From Euryarchaeota archaeon UBA60 (GTDB lineage: Archaea; Thermoplasmatota; Poseidoniia; Poseidoniales; Poseidoniaceae), in contig DARQ01000112.1 of assembly GCA_002503395.1 (NCBI GenBank), forward strand, positions 11,814 to 18,579: DNA of 6,766 nucleotides. The letters are read 5' to 3'. How positions within the stretch are numbered: position 1 is the stretch's first letter; each line of letters opens with the position of its first letter. Below the pieces are notes generated by a model that had not been told where the DNA came from, searched no databases, and saw only the letters and a list, made by a program, of their open reading frames with translations. Shown in pieces: positions 1-5,973 of the stretch. The position numbers were made by a program, and so were the translations under genes.

Positions 1-63
1 GGCGAAGTCGAAGCGAAAGTGCAGGAGATCCGCGAGAAATATCCTCGTGCGAACCGCGGTTGA
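1..63 (+). CDS. nop5: Nop5 (Nop56/58-like) C-terminus, partial
   Basis: Frame 1 is open from the left edge to a TGA at 61-63 and encodes 20 residues, GEVEAKVQEIREKYPRANRG. The charged helix ending in a KYP-plus-basic tail resembles the C-terminus of archaeal Nop5, the scaffold that joins L7Ae, the guide RNA and fibrillarin in the box C/D methylation RNP. The main support is context: fibrillarin follows 19 nt later, and nop5-flpA is a conserved archaeal gene pair. The rest of the gene lies outside the window. The fragment alone would be too short to identify. Confidence 0.72.
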   Translation, partial: GEVEAKVQEIREKYPRANRG

Positions 64-73
64 GAGCAATTAC

Positions 74-78
74 GGTGG
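74..78 (+). promoter_or_regulatory. ribosome binding site of flpA
   Basis: GGTGG lies 4 nt before the ATG at 83. This is the same spacing as for mutM and the AAA+ gene in this window, so it favours ATG 83 over the in-frame GTG at 47, which would overlap the nop5 end. Confidence 0.65.
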
Positions 79-82
79 AAGT

Positions 83-796
83 ATGTCCGGTCGGCGTGGC
101 GGTGGTAGGTCACTATCCTGGGCTGTGAAGTTCGAGAAGCGCGGACTGTGGACCCGTAATGCGGTTGCTGGCACCTCGGTCTATGGTGAGACGCGACGCA
201 AGTTCTCCGGGCGAGAGTATCGCAGATGGGATGCTCAGCGCTCCAAATTGGCGGCCGGAATGTTGCTGACAAAAAACGACCCGGGTATCTTATTGCCCGA
301 GGCCGGTACGCAGATTCTCTATCTCGGCGCCGGTCACGGCACGACGGTCTCTCATCTCCATGACCACCTGTGCGGTAAGGATAATGAAAGGGGCGGCAGA
401 TTGGTGGCGATCGACATCGCTCCACGTTGCCTGCGGGACCTTACTCACCTCGCGCAATCTCGCAAAGGTCTAGTGCCAATCTTGGGCGATGTGAGAAAAT
501 TCACAACTTGGGGAGCTTTGATCCAGAGGCGGGTCGGGTGGCTGTTCCAGGATGTCGCACAAGCTGGACAAGTCGACATTTTCCTCTCAGCCTGTGCTCG
601 TTTTCTCGCTCCCGAGGGCTTGGCATTGCTGTCTTTGAAAGCCGCCAGTGAGCGTTTTTCCAAAAAAGATGAGGACGAAGTCTTCGCTGAGGTCGGGCAG
701 AGAATAGTGGCGGCAGGATACCACCTGGTCGAGGCGATTTCGTTGGCTGGATTTGAACAGCAGCATACTCTATTCGTCGCCCGCAGAATAATCTGA
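83..796 (+). CDS. flpA: Fibrillarin-like rRNA/tRNA 2'-O-methyltransferase
   Basis: This 237-residue protein has the normal length for archaeal fibrillarin, the SAM-dependent enzyme that methylates ribose 2'-OH groups in rRNA and tRNA as part of the box C/D RNP with Nop5, L7Ae and a guide RNA. The Rossmann motif I is YLGAGHGTTVSHL (residues 80-92, where relatives usually have GAASGTTVSH). It is followed by an acidic residue after beta-2 (VAIDIAPR, D111), GDV (D136), the hallmark FQDVAQ (D157) and LKAAS (K186). D136, D157 and K186 sit where the family's catalytic acidic and lysine residues are expected. The start was set at ATG 83 because of its well-spaced GGTGG. A GTG at 47 would add 12 residues and overlap nop5. 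The N-terminus carries a small Arg/Gly patch (SGRRGGGR, residues 2-9) reminiscent of the eukaryotic GAR domain. The gene sits between nop5 and a SCO1-like gene in the same orientation, likely co-transcribed. Confidence 0.93.
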   Translation: MSGRRGGGRSLSWAVKFEKRGLWTRNAVAGTSVYGETRRKFSGREYRRWDAQRSKLAAGMLLTKNDPGILLPEAGTQILYLGAGHGTTVSHLHDHLCGKDNERGGRLVAIDIAPRCLRDLTHLAQSRKGLVPILGDVRKFTTWGALIQRRVGWLFQDVAQAGQVDIFLSACARFLAPEGLALLSLKAASERFSKKDEDEVFAEVGQRIVAAGYHLVEAISLAGFEQQHTLFVARRII

Positions 797-813
797 TTTC
801 CGCCATAGTGAAA

Positions 814-821
814 GGTGGAGG
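814..821 (+). promoter_or_regulatory. ribosome binding site of SCO1-like gene
   Basis: GGTGGAGG is a strong match to the archaeal anti-Shine-Dalgarno. Its GGAGG part (817-821) ends 6 nt before GTG 828 and 15 nt before the alternative ATG 837, so it favours the GTG start. Confidence 0.6.
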
Positions 822-827
822 CCGTGT

Positions 828-1436
828 GTGCGCGCCATGCCCAGAGCGCTCTTTGCGATTCTTCTGGTAGGGCTCTTGGTGCTCGCTGGTTGTGTTCAGG
901 AGCCACCGCCGGCCAGTCCATTCAACGGTCAGGAATTCGATAACGGCATGTACGCTCCACTATTTACTCTTGAATCGATGGATGGAGAATTATGGTCGCT
1001 TGAGGAACAGCGTGGAAAAACCGTTGTTATGGCCTTTATTTACACCCGATGTTACGAAACCTGTCCGGTGATATCGGCAGCTATCAACCATGCGAAGACA
1101 AAATTGACCAGCGAGGAGAACCTAAGCGTTGTATGGGTTTCAATAACCATCGACCCTTACCATGATTCCCCTTCAGTATTACAGAATTGGACTTCTGACC
1201 GAGGTTATGACTGGGTGCATCTGACCGGAATAGACAGTGCGGTGAACCCAGTCTTGGATGCTTACGATGTCGATCCCATCCACTTCGAGGACAATTCAAG
1301 TCAGGGCTACGGCTTCTCGCATCCGCAACCAACGTATGTCATCGATTCCAGCGGCTATCTTCGGGTGGTATGGAGTGAGGTCGATTGGCCTGTCGATCTT
1401 TTTTTGGAAGATTTGCGCACGGTTCTCGCTGGTTAG
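828..1436 (+). CDS. SCO1/SenC-family copper chaperone lipoprotein
   Basis: This 202-residue protein belongs to the SCO1/SenC (PrrC) thioredoxin-fold family, which delivers copper to, or reduces, the CuA site of haem-copper oxidases on the outer face of the membrane. Residues 1-22 form a short basic-hydrophobic signal ending in a lipobox (LVLAGC, lipidated Cys22), then a Pro-rich linker, so it is probably an anchored extracytoplasmic lipoprotein. The copper-binding CxxxC is C75-YET-C79 inside FIYTRCYETCP. The partner histidine is H165 in FSHPQPTYVID, the usual SCO position just before the penultimate strand. The length fits the family. The start is GTG 828 by its ribosome binding site; ATG 837 would give a slightly shorter signal peptide. 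It begins 31 nt after flpA and ends 8 nt before mutM, which indicates one transcript. No oxidase gene is visible here. A thiol-peroxidase or redox-signalling role is a possible alternative within this family. Confidence 0.88.
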   Translation: MRAMPRALFAILLVGLLVLAGCVQEPPPASPFNGQEFDNGMYAPLFTLESMDGELWSLEEQRGKTVVMAFIYTRCYETCPVISAAINHAKTKLTSEENLSVVWVSITIDPYHDSPSVLQNWTSDRGYDWVHLTGIDSAVNPVLDAYDVDPIHFEDNSSQGYGFSHPQPTYVIDSSGYLRVVWSEVDWPVDLFLEDLRTVLAG

Positions 1437-1440
1437 GTGA
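1436..1440 (+). promoter_or_regulatory. ribosome binding site of mutM, overlapping upstream stop
   Basis: GGTGA begins on the last base of the upstream TAG stop (1434-1436) and lies 4 nt before ATG 1445. This suggests translational coupling of the SCO1-like gene and mutM, and it fixes the mutM start. Confidence 0.65.
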
Positions 1441-1444
1441 AGGA

Positions 1445-2329
1445 ATGCCTGAACTTCCGGAGGTCGAAACCGTTCGGCGTGGCTTGATGGAACACTTTGT
1501 TGGGCGTACCTTGGTAAAGATGGAATTGCGCCGTGATGGTCTTAGGTTTCCTTTTCCCGTCGATATGGGGTCACGCATGGAGGGGCGCGAGTTCATTTCA
1601 ATTGAAAGGCGAGCAAAATATCTCTTGATTCGACTTTCTGGGGGTCTGACATGGTTGGCACACCTTGGAATGTCGGGACATTTCAGTCTCCTGGCTGCCG
1701 GAGAAGAGAGAGCGTCTTTGCACGAGTATTCTCTCGGGATGCCGGTTGGAAAAGGCCGCCACGACCATGTGGTCGCCCATCTCGACGATGGCTCGAGGGT
1801 CGTATATACCGACCCGCGCCGATTCGGAGTGATGGATTTAATCGATACCAGTGCCGAGGAAGAGCATCGCCTATTGCGTCATCTTGGCCCAGAACCCCTG
1901 GAACATGAATGGACAGCCTCAGTTCTTGCCTCTGCTCTCAGAGGGCGGAACGTGAAGATAAAAACCGCCTTACTTGACCAAAGGGTAGTAGTCGGCATCG
2001 GCAATATCTACGCCTGTGAAGCACTGTTCCGAGCCAGAATCTCACCTCTGCGCATCTCCTCAACTTTGGCCGGGAAGCGCCGCCCGACCAAGCGAGTAGA
2101 ACTATTGGTGGATGCGGTCAAGGAAATCCTGAACGAGGCGATAGAGTCGGGCGGCTCGACCTTGAATGACTTTCAGGCGGTCGACGGCGAATTGGGCTAT
2201 TTCACACACTTCTTCCAAGTATACGACCGTGACGGGAAGGAATGCAAGCGGGAATCCTGCGGGGGTAAGATAATCAGAATCGTGCAGGGCGGGCGCTCGA
2301 CATTCTACTGCCGGCGTTGTCAACGCTGA
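1445..2329 (+). CDS. mutM: Formamidopyrimidine-DNA glycosylase (Fpg/MutM)
   Basis: This 294-residue bifunctional DNA glycosylase/AP lyase removes 8-oxoguanine and FaPy lesions in base excision repair. The start MPELPEVETVRRGL is diagnostic. After Met removal, Pro2 is the Schiff-base nucleophile and Glu3 the acid. K58 (RRAKYLL) matches the essential Lys57 of E. coli. Other family marks are HLGMSG (73-78), DPRRFG (123-128), the helix-two-turn-helix with KIKTALLDQ and VVVGIGNIYA (171-190), and GGSTLNDF (236-243). The C-terminal zinc finger has C267, C272, C289 and C292. The first pair is CX4C (C-KRES-C) instead of the usual CX2C, a two-residue insertion, while all four cysteines remain. The length is slightly above the usual ~270. 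It is the last gene of the operon and converges with the minus-strand unit 95 nt away. Fpg is mainly bacterial, so transfer into this archaeal lineage is likely (inference). The RRF motif and zinc finger favour Fpg over Nei. Confidence 0.95.
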   Translation: MPELPEVETVRRGLMEHFVGRTLVKMELRRDGLRFPFPVDMGSRMEGREFISIERRAKYLLIRLSGGLTWLAHLGMSGHFSLLAAGEERASLHEYSLGMPVGKGRHDHVVAHLDDGSRVVYTDPRRFGVMDLIDTSAEEEHRLLRHLGPEPLEHEWTASVLASALRGRNVKIKTALLDQRVVVGIGNIYACEALFRARISPLRISSTLAGKRRPTKRVELLVDAVKEILNEAIESGGSTLNDFQAVDGELGYFTHFFQVYDRDGKECKRESCGGKIIRIVQGGRSTFYCRRCQR

Positions 2330-2424
2330 CCAGGCGAATGGGGCATTGGGAATCTCCACCACTGCACATGGTGTGAAGTGTAGTCGGGTAGGTCACTTGT
2401 CTTGGGGCATCAACCCGAAGAACC

Positions 2425-3774
2425 TCAGGATTTGTTATTCATCGCCTTGGCAACTGTCTGGATTCGCTTTGCGGTCTCTGCATCATCGACCAGTGCCAAT
2501 GCTACCGCCGCCAGTTGGTCACCTAAGGGTAAGCAACCTTTATCCCCAGCATGTATACATACGCTCTCGCTATTTCCCTCCGCGGAGATGTGCAGTACCT
2601 TCCACACCTGGCTACGCGACCCCGTTTGGGCAGCGATGATTTGCCAAGTATGTCCGCTGTTTCCCTTGATGAGAAGACAGTTTGGCAGCGCCGTGATCTG
2701 CTCACTGGAATCGACGATATCGCGGAGAAATCGGAAACTACGCATGGCGGGTATACTTAGTTTGCACTGACGCTGACCGAGTCCTGTGGCTGCCATGCAA
2801 ATCGTTCGTAGTTCAATCGCTTTCTCCTCACCAAACCGTCTCGCGGTGATTGATTCATCTGCATTGCCAGACTGAAGAGAACTACCAATAAATTCCGAAA
2901 AACCTGATTGGTCTAACAATCCATACCACGTCTCCGCAAACTTTTCCAGAGCGAGGAAACTGAGGCCGAGATGAAAATCACCCCACCGATATCCGTCCTC
3001 AAAAGGGCTCAATCGCGGAGCTAGTCGCAGACTATCTCTCAAGCACAATTCTTCATTCAATATCCTTGCCCTGTGTTCAATCTCTCCTTGCTCAACTGTA
3101 CCGACCAAACGGTCGTGTAGTCTGATTACTCTGGTCATAGTCGCTAATTCACAATCGCTTGGAAAAGATATGATTGCGGCTTGAATCATTAACATGGGGT
3201 TGCCGCCACGCACCCATTCACCATCGATGCTCCAGCGGTCCGGAGCGATGATTACATCGTGACCCTCAAGTTCAAAATTTCTCACCTCAACACTTTCTTT
3301 CGGCGCTTCGACCAAACGAGGCGGGCTGGCTGTAACTTGCGGAGCGAATACATCTCCAGAGATTAATTGGCCGGCACGAAGAAAACTATCGAGGATAGGT
3401 TCAGTAACGGCCGCGTCAAACATTAAGTTTCCTTCCATCGACCGAGACCATCCCGAACTAGACAACTCCGGAGCAGTACTTCCTGTGACCTCATCAGAGA
3501 CAGGATTTCCTCTACTGATGGAATGCTTGATCAGCAGTTCCATGGTGCAACCGTCAATTTCATCACGCATTTGTGCAACCGATTCTTCGGCTTCTTGCAA
3601 TTCTTCGGTGAAGCAACGGTAAATATTGCGATGCCAGCCTAATTCCGGCGGTATAGGAGAAATTATCTGAGACCTTTGCCAACAATAACAGACGAAACAA
3701 TATCCGTCAAAACCCTGGTCACATTCAAGGCCACAGCATAAGCAGATATTTGCGGTGGTGGCAACTGTATTCAG
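2425..3774 (-). CDS. Unrecognised zinc-ribbon protein, AAA+ partner
   Basis: I do not recognise this protein. Read from CTG 3774 it has 449 residues. An in-frame GTG at 3855 would give 476, but would overlap the AAA+ gene by 77 nt with only a weak GAGG upstream. The first ~31 residues hold a dense cysteine cluster, CLCCGLEC then CFVCYC. C11, C14, C26 and C29 give a CxxC-x11-CxxC zinc-ribbon pattern, with extra cysteines at 13, 18 and 31. A charged helical stretch (about 53-83) follows, then a Ser/Pro-rich low-complexity linker (about 85-160). The mixed alpha/beta C-terminal part ends in a conserved-looking segment, HAGDKGCLPLGDQLAAVALALVDD cut here as GDQLAAVALALVDD (about 418-431). There is no signal peptide or membrane segment, so it is probably cytosolic. 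It follows the AAA+ ATPase in a coupled pair, which suggests an adaptor or partner. No enzymatic motif was found. Confidence 0.8.
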   Translation of the reverse strand: MNTVATTANICLCCGLECDQGFDGYCFVCYCWQRSQIISPIPPELGWHRNIYRCFTEELQEAEESVAQMRDEIDGCTMELLIKHSISRGNPVSDEVTGSTAPELSSSGWSRSMEGNLMFDAAVTEPILDSFLRAGQLISGDVFAPQVTASPPRLVEAPKESVEVRNFELEGHDVIIAPDRWSIDGEWVRGGNPMLMIQAAIISFPSDCELATMTRVIRLHDRLVGTVEQGEIEHRARILNEELCLRDSLRLAPRLSPFEDGYRWGDFHLGLSFLALEKFAETWYGLLDQSGFSEFIGSSLQSGNADESITARRFGEEKAIELRTICMAATGLGQRQCKLSIPAMRSFRFLRDIVDSSEQITALPNCLLIKGNSGHTWQIIAAQTGSRSQVWKVLHISAEGNSESVCIHAGDKGCLPLGDQLAAVALALVDDAETAKRIQTVAKAMNNKS

Positions 3775-3778
3775 AGAA

Positions 3779-3783
3779 TCACC
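3779..3783 (-). promoter_or_regulatory. ribosome binding site containing the AAA+ stop codon
   Basis: On the minus strand the AAA+ gene ends ...TAC GGG TGA, and the TGA is the end of GGTGA (3783 down to 3779). The next 4 nt, TTCT, lead to an in-frame CTG at 3774-3772. The spacing equals that of the three ATG starts with GGTG-type sites in this window. The layout indicates termination-reinitiation with a non-canonical CTG start. Confidence 0.5.
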
Positions 3784-5551
3784 CGTAGAGTGCTTGAGAG
3801 TTCTGGGTGAACTTGTCGTGCTGGAAGTTATCCATTCCCTGTCGGGCAAATTCACGTCGAGCCTCGACCAGTTTGAAAGCCTCTTCCATCAATTCTGTTG
3901 TGAATCGCTCAGTCCTCTTTGCTGCTAATTCCAGGGCTTTCTTGGTTTGTTGCTTGCTTTTTGATGTGTTTATTCCAAGATAGTGGTGGTTGAGTAATAA
4001 TGCTTGAGTCAATAATTCCACCAGCCATGCGCCGGTGTAACCGTCGCAGCGCTTGGCGAAATCTGAGATGTTGAAATCGGCGATAATTCCCATCCGTGAA
4101 ATGGCTGACCTGAGCAGATGCTCGCGCAGTTTCTTGTCAGGGGGACCTAGCTCCACCATTAGGTCAAATCGGCCAGGGCGGTCTCGTAGAGCGGCATCCA
4201 AACTGTGGGCGAAATTACTGGTGGCGATGGTAATCACTCCTGAATTGCTCTCAGCCCCACTCAGAGAATTGAGTAATTCACCGAGCAGTGGATGCCCGTG
4301 CACCTGAGTGCGGTCTATTCCCCCAAGGGTGTCGATATCCTCAATTATTACGATTGAAGGGGAGAGGTTGCGGGCGAGGCGATATGCGTTTGCGATGTCG
4401 GAAGGACGCTCGATATCCTCGCTGGTGATATATATCACAGTGGCATCTTCGCGATTTGCCATTATGGAAGTGCAAAACAATGTCTTCCCAGTTCCGGGTG
4501 GACCGGAGATGAGAATCCCCCGTGAAGCAGCTAGGCCACGCTTCTCAAGTTCATCCATCTGTTTGAGGAATTCAAAGACATTTATCTCCAATGTAGTGCG
4601 GAGTTTGTGGTCGAGCACAACATCATCGAGGTCAACATCCTCGTGGTTAATGAAATTCCACCTGGCATCGACGACTTGGCCTTTCAGTGGCCCTTGACGA
4701 TGAAACCACCTTAGCATGTCCTTCCATAATTCGTTGGCTTTGCCTTCACCGCGGTCGCCCATGATAGTCATCTCAGGGTCGCCATCGTAATCATTGGGGC
4801 CGACCACCACCACAAACTTACGTCCGGTTTCCTTGTGTGAAATGTACCTCACTCCGTGGCTGAGTACCTCTGTAGTCCGTTTTGGGCCGATTTGGATTTC
4901 GGTGAAAGTGCAGGGTCGCTCACCTTCTGGACCACTAGTATAATTGGTGGTACGGTGAACTTCATATTCAGCTTCAATTAGTTGTGAAATGGAGTGGAAG
5001 TACAACAGGCCACGGCGCACACTCATGTGGTGCCCATCGGTGTGAACGTCAGCATCCTCAGCAAAAAAGGTGTCAACTTCTCGTTGTTGCTGACTTGGGA
5101 CGTGGGGGGGAGGAGTACCGTGCCAGCCATCGCGTATGGCTTCGACTAATTGGTTAATGACAACTCGCTCCATCTCGCCAAATGGGGTTTCAATCATATT
5201 CTCATTTTCTTCTGTGCAACTTGTATCGTTATTCATGTTATCATCATCCTGGTTTTTCTGTACCGCGGTGGAAAGGGCGATATTTTCTCCATCATCATCC
5301 TTGGCGCATTCTCGTAAACTCTGCTCTCGCCGCCAGGAACTCCAACTCTTGTTCTCGCCCTGCTCGCTATCCTTCATACGGGTCATTCTGCGGGTTTCCA
5401 TGGCCTTGGCAATTCGCATTGCTCGATCGTGGATCCGTGCATCTCTCCTACTTTGATTGGAATTTCCAGTATTGTTTCCAGTACCACCTCTAGAGTTAGA
5501 GTTCTTGTCATTCATTGCGGTGCCATTGCTTGGATTCGTGTTGTCAGTCAT
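3779..5551 (-). CDS. AAA+ ATPase with Asn-rich N-terminal extension
   Basis: This 590-residue protein carries one AAA+ module, probably acting on protein substrates (unfolding or remodelling). Residues 1-120 are low complexity, first Asn/Ser/Gly-rich, then basic (35-62), then acidic, and are likely disordered. Residues ~160-300 form a domain I cannot name, rich in beta-prone stretches (RKFVVVVGPND, 244-254). The ATPase core starts near 305: Walker A GPPGTGKT (350-357), Walker B IVIIEDID (400-407), sensor 1 TSN (N446), RPGRFD with candidate arginine fingers R458 and R461, and GYTGAWL (504-510) at the sensor-2 region. Walker B reads ED where classical Cdc48/Rpt proteins have DE, as in Bcs1-type relatives. 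No membrane segment is seen. ATG 5551 was chosen for its GGTGA at 4 nt; an ATG at 5617 would add 22 residues with no such site. It is coupled to the downstream zinc-ribbon gene. The AAA+ fold is certain; the function is unknown. Confidence 0.9.
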   Translation of the reverse strand: MTDNTNPSNGTAMNDKNSNSRGGTGNNTGNSNQSRRDARIHDRAMRIAKAMETRRMTRMKDSEQGENKSWSSWRREQSLRECAKDDDGENIALSTAVQKNQDDDNMNNDTSCTEENENMIETPFGEMERVVINQLVEAIRDGWHGTPPPHVPSQQQREVDTFFAEDADVHTDGHHMSVRRGLLYFHSISQLIEAEYEVHRTTNYTSGPEGERPCTFTEIQIGPKRTTEVLSHGVRYISHKETGRKFVVVVGPNDYDGDPEMTIMGDRGEGKANELWKDMLRWFHRQGPLKGQVVDARWNFINHEDVDLDDVVLDHKLRTTLEINVFEFLKQMDELEKRGLAASRGILISGPPGTGKTLFCTSIMANREDATVIYITSEDIERPSDIANAYRLARNLSPSIVIIEDIDTLGGIDRTQVHGHPLLGELLNSLSGAESNSGVITIATSNFAHSLDAALRDRPGRFDLMVELGPPDKKLREHLLRSAISRMGIIADFNISDFAKRCDGYTGAWLVELLTQALLLNHHYLGINTSKSKQQTKKALELAAKRTERFTTELMEEAFKLVEARREFARQGMDNFQHDKFTQNSQALYG

Positions 5552-5555
5552 TATA

Positions 5556-5560
5556 TCACC
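5556..5560 (-). promoter_or_regulatory. ribosome binding site of AAA+ gene
   Basis: On the minus strand GGTGA-TATA-ATG places a perfect archaeal Shine-Dalgarno 4 nt before ATG 5551. This selects that start over the in-frame ATG at 5617. Confidence 0.7.
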
Positions 5561-5710
5561 CAGTGGCTTCGCAGGCACCGCCGAGGAACTAGAAGGAAAC
5601 AGCCCCTTATGAAGCATGAATTACTGTGTTAGATTTGTAATAATTTTTCGGAATTGATAATCTTTCCCTCCTCTTCTCCGATTCGGGATAGTAGAAATTC
5701 AGTCAGGGGT

Positions 5711-5726
5711 GCATATAAAAAAAATG
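5711..5726. promoter_or_regulatory. candidate TATA box in middle of divergent region
   Basis: Plus strand GCATATAAAAAAAATG; read on the minus strand it is TTTTTTTTATATGC, close to the archaeal TTTATATA box. In the minus direction it would start a transcript near 5690, with a ~140-nt leader before the AAA+ gene. In the plus direction it would start near 5740, more than 230 nt before the aquaporin. The direction cannot be settled from sequence. A nearer minus-strand alternative is AAAAATTATTAC around 5637-5648. Confidence 0.35.
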
Positions 5727-5884
5727 GACATTTGGCAATAAAATTTTCTTGAATGTTGCATTTTTCATACTGAAAACCGAGATTATCATCACTAAACGTG
5801 ACACCGAAAGCCTAGTGTGGCCAATGAAATTAGGTGTTGTAAGGTAAACCGGTCTAAGAAAAACCCCCTAAAACACCGTCGCGA

Positions 5885-5917
5885 GCAGATTTCATGAGGG
5901 AATCAGTTATAATCTGC
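5885..5917 (+). promoter_or_regulatory. candidate aquaporin promoter with inverted repeat
   Basis: TTATAAT at 5907-5913 is a TATA-like box about 60 nt before the aquaporin ATG, which predicts a start near 5937 and a ~37-nt leader. It is flanked by a perfect 7-bp inverted repeat, GCAGATT (5885-5891) and AATCTGC (5911-5917), whose right arm overlaps the box. That arrangement would suit a repressor or activator site, but 7 bp can arise by chance. Confidence 0.35.
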
Positions 5918-5973
5918 CCGAATCACCGTTGCATAATCGTCGAGGGGCGAATTGAAGATATGGATGGATAAAA

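Larger units (their letters stand above)
5552..5973. other. Divergent intergenic region, no gene seen
   Basis: This 422-nt stretch separates the minus-strand AAA+ unit from the plus-strand aquaporin and must hold both promoters. It is AT-rich (especially 5630-5780), stops are frequent in all frames, and I find no credible small coding region or tRNA. It contains several TATA-like elements and a 7-bp inverted repeat, listed separately. The length is generous for a compact archaeal genome, so an unannotated small RNA or regulatory sites are possible. Confidence 0.6.

Noticed and set aside
47..82. GTG 47 as the flpA start
   Set aside because: It overlaps the nop5 coding end and has no ribosome binding site, whereas ATG 83 has GGTGG at 4 nt.
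2357..2373. CACCA-7nt-TGGTG stem between convergent genes as a bidirectional terminator
   Set aside because: The stem is only 5 bp and no T tract follows on either strand.
2340..2411. Direct repeat GGGGCAT at 2340-2346 and 2405-2411
   Set aside because: Seven bases repeated once is within chance and there is no sign of an attachment site or mobile element.
4308..5456. Plus-strand open frames opposite the AAA+ gene
   Set aside because: They are antisense shadows of a gene with clear AAA+ motifs, with no ribosome binding sites or recognisable domains.
5552..5617. 22-residue extension of the AAA+ gene from ATG 5617
   Set aside because: There is no GGTG site before it, while ATG 5551 has a perfect one; the extension looks non-conserved and low complexity.
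5703..5792. Possible minus-strand box C/D guide RNA: GTGATGA box C near 5785-5791 and CTGA box D at 5703-5706
   Set aside because: The boxes are about 76 nt apart, there is no terminal stem, and no convincing internal D'/C' pair is present.
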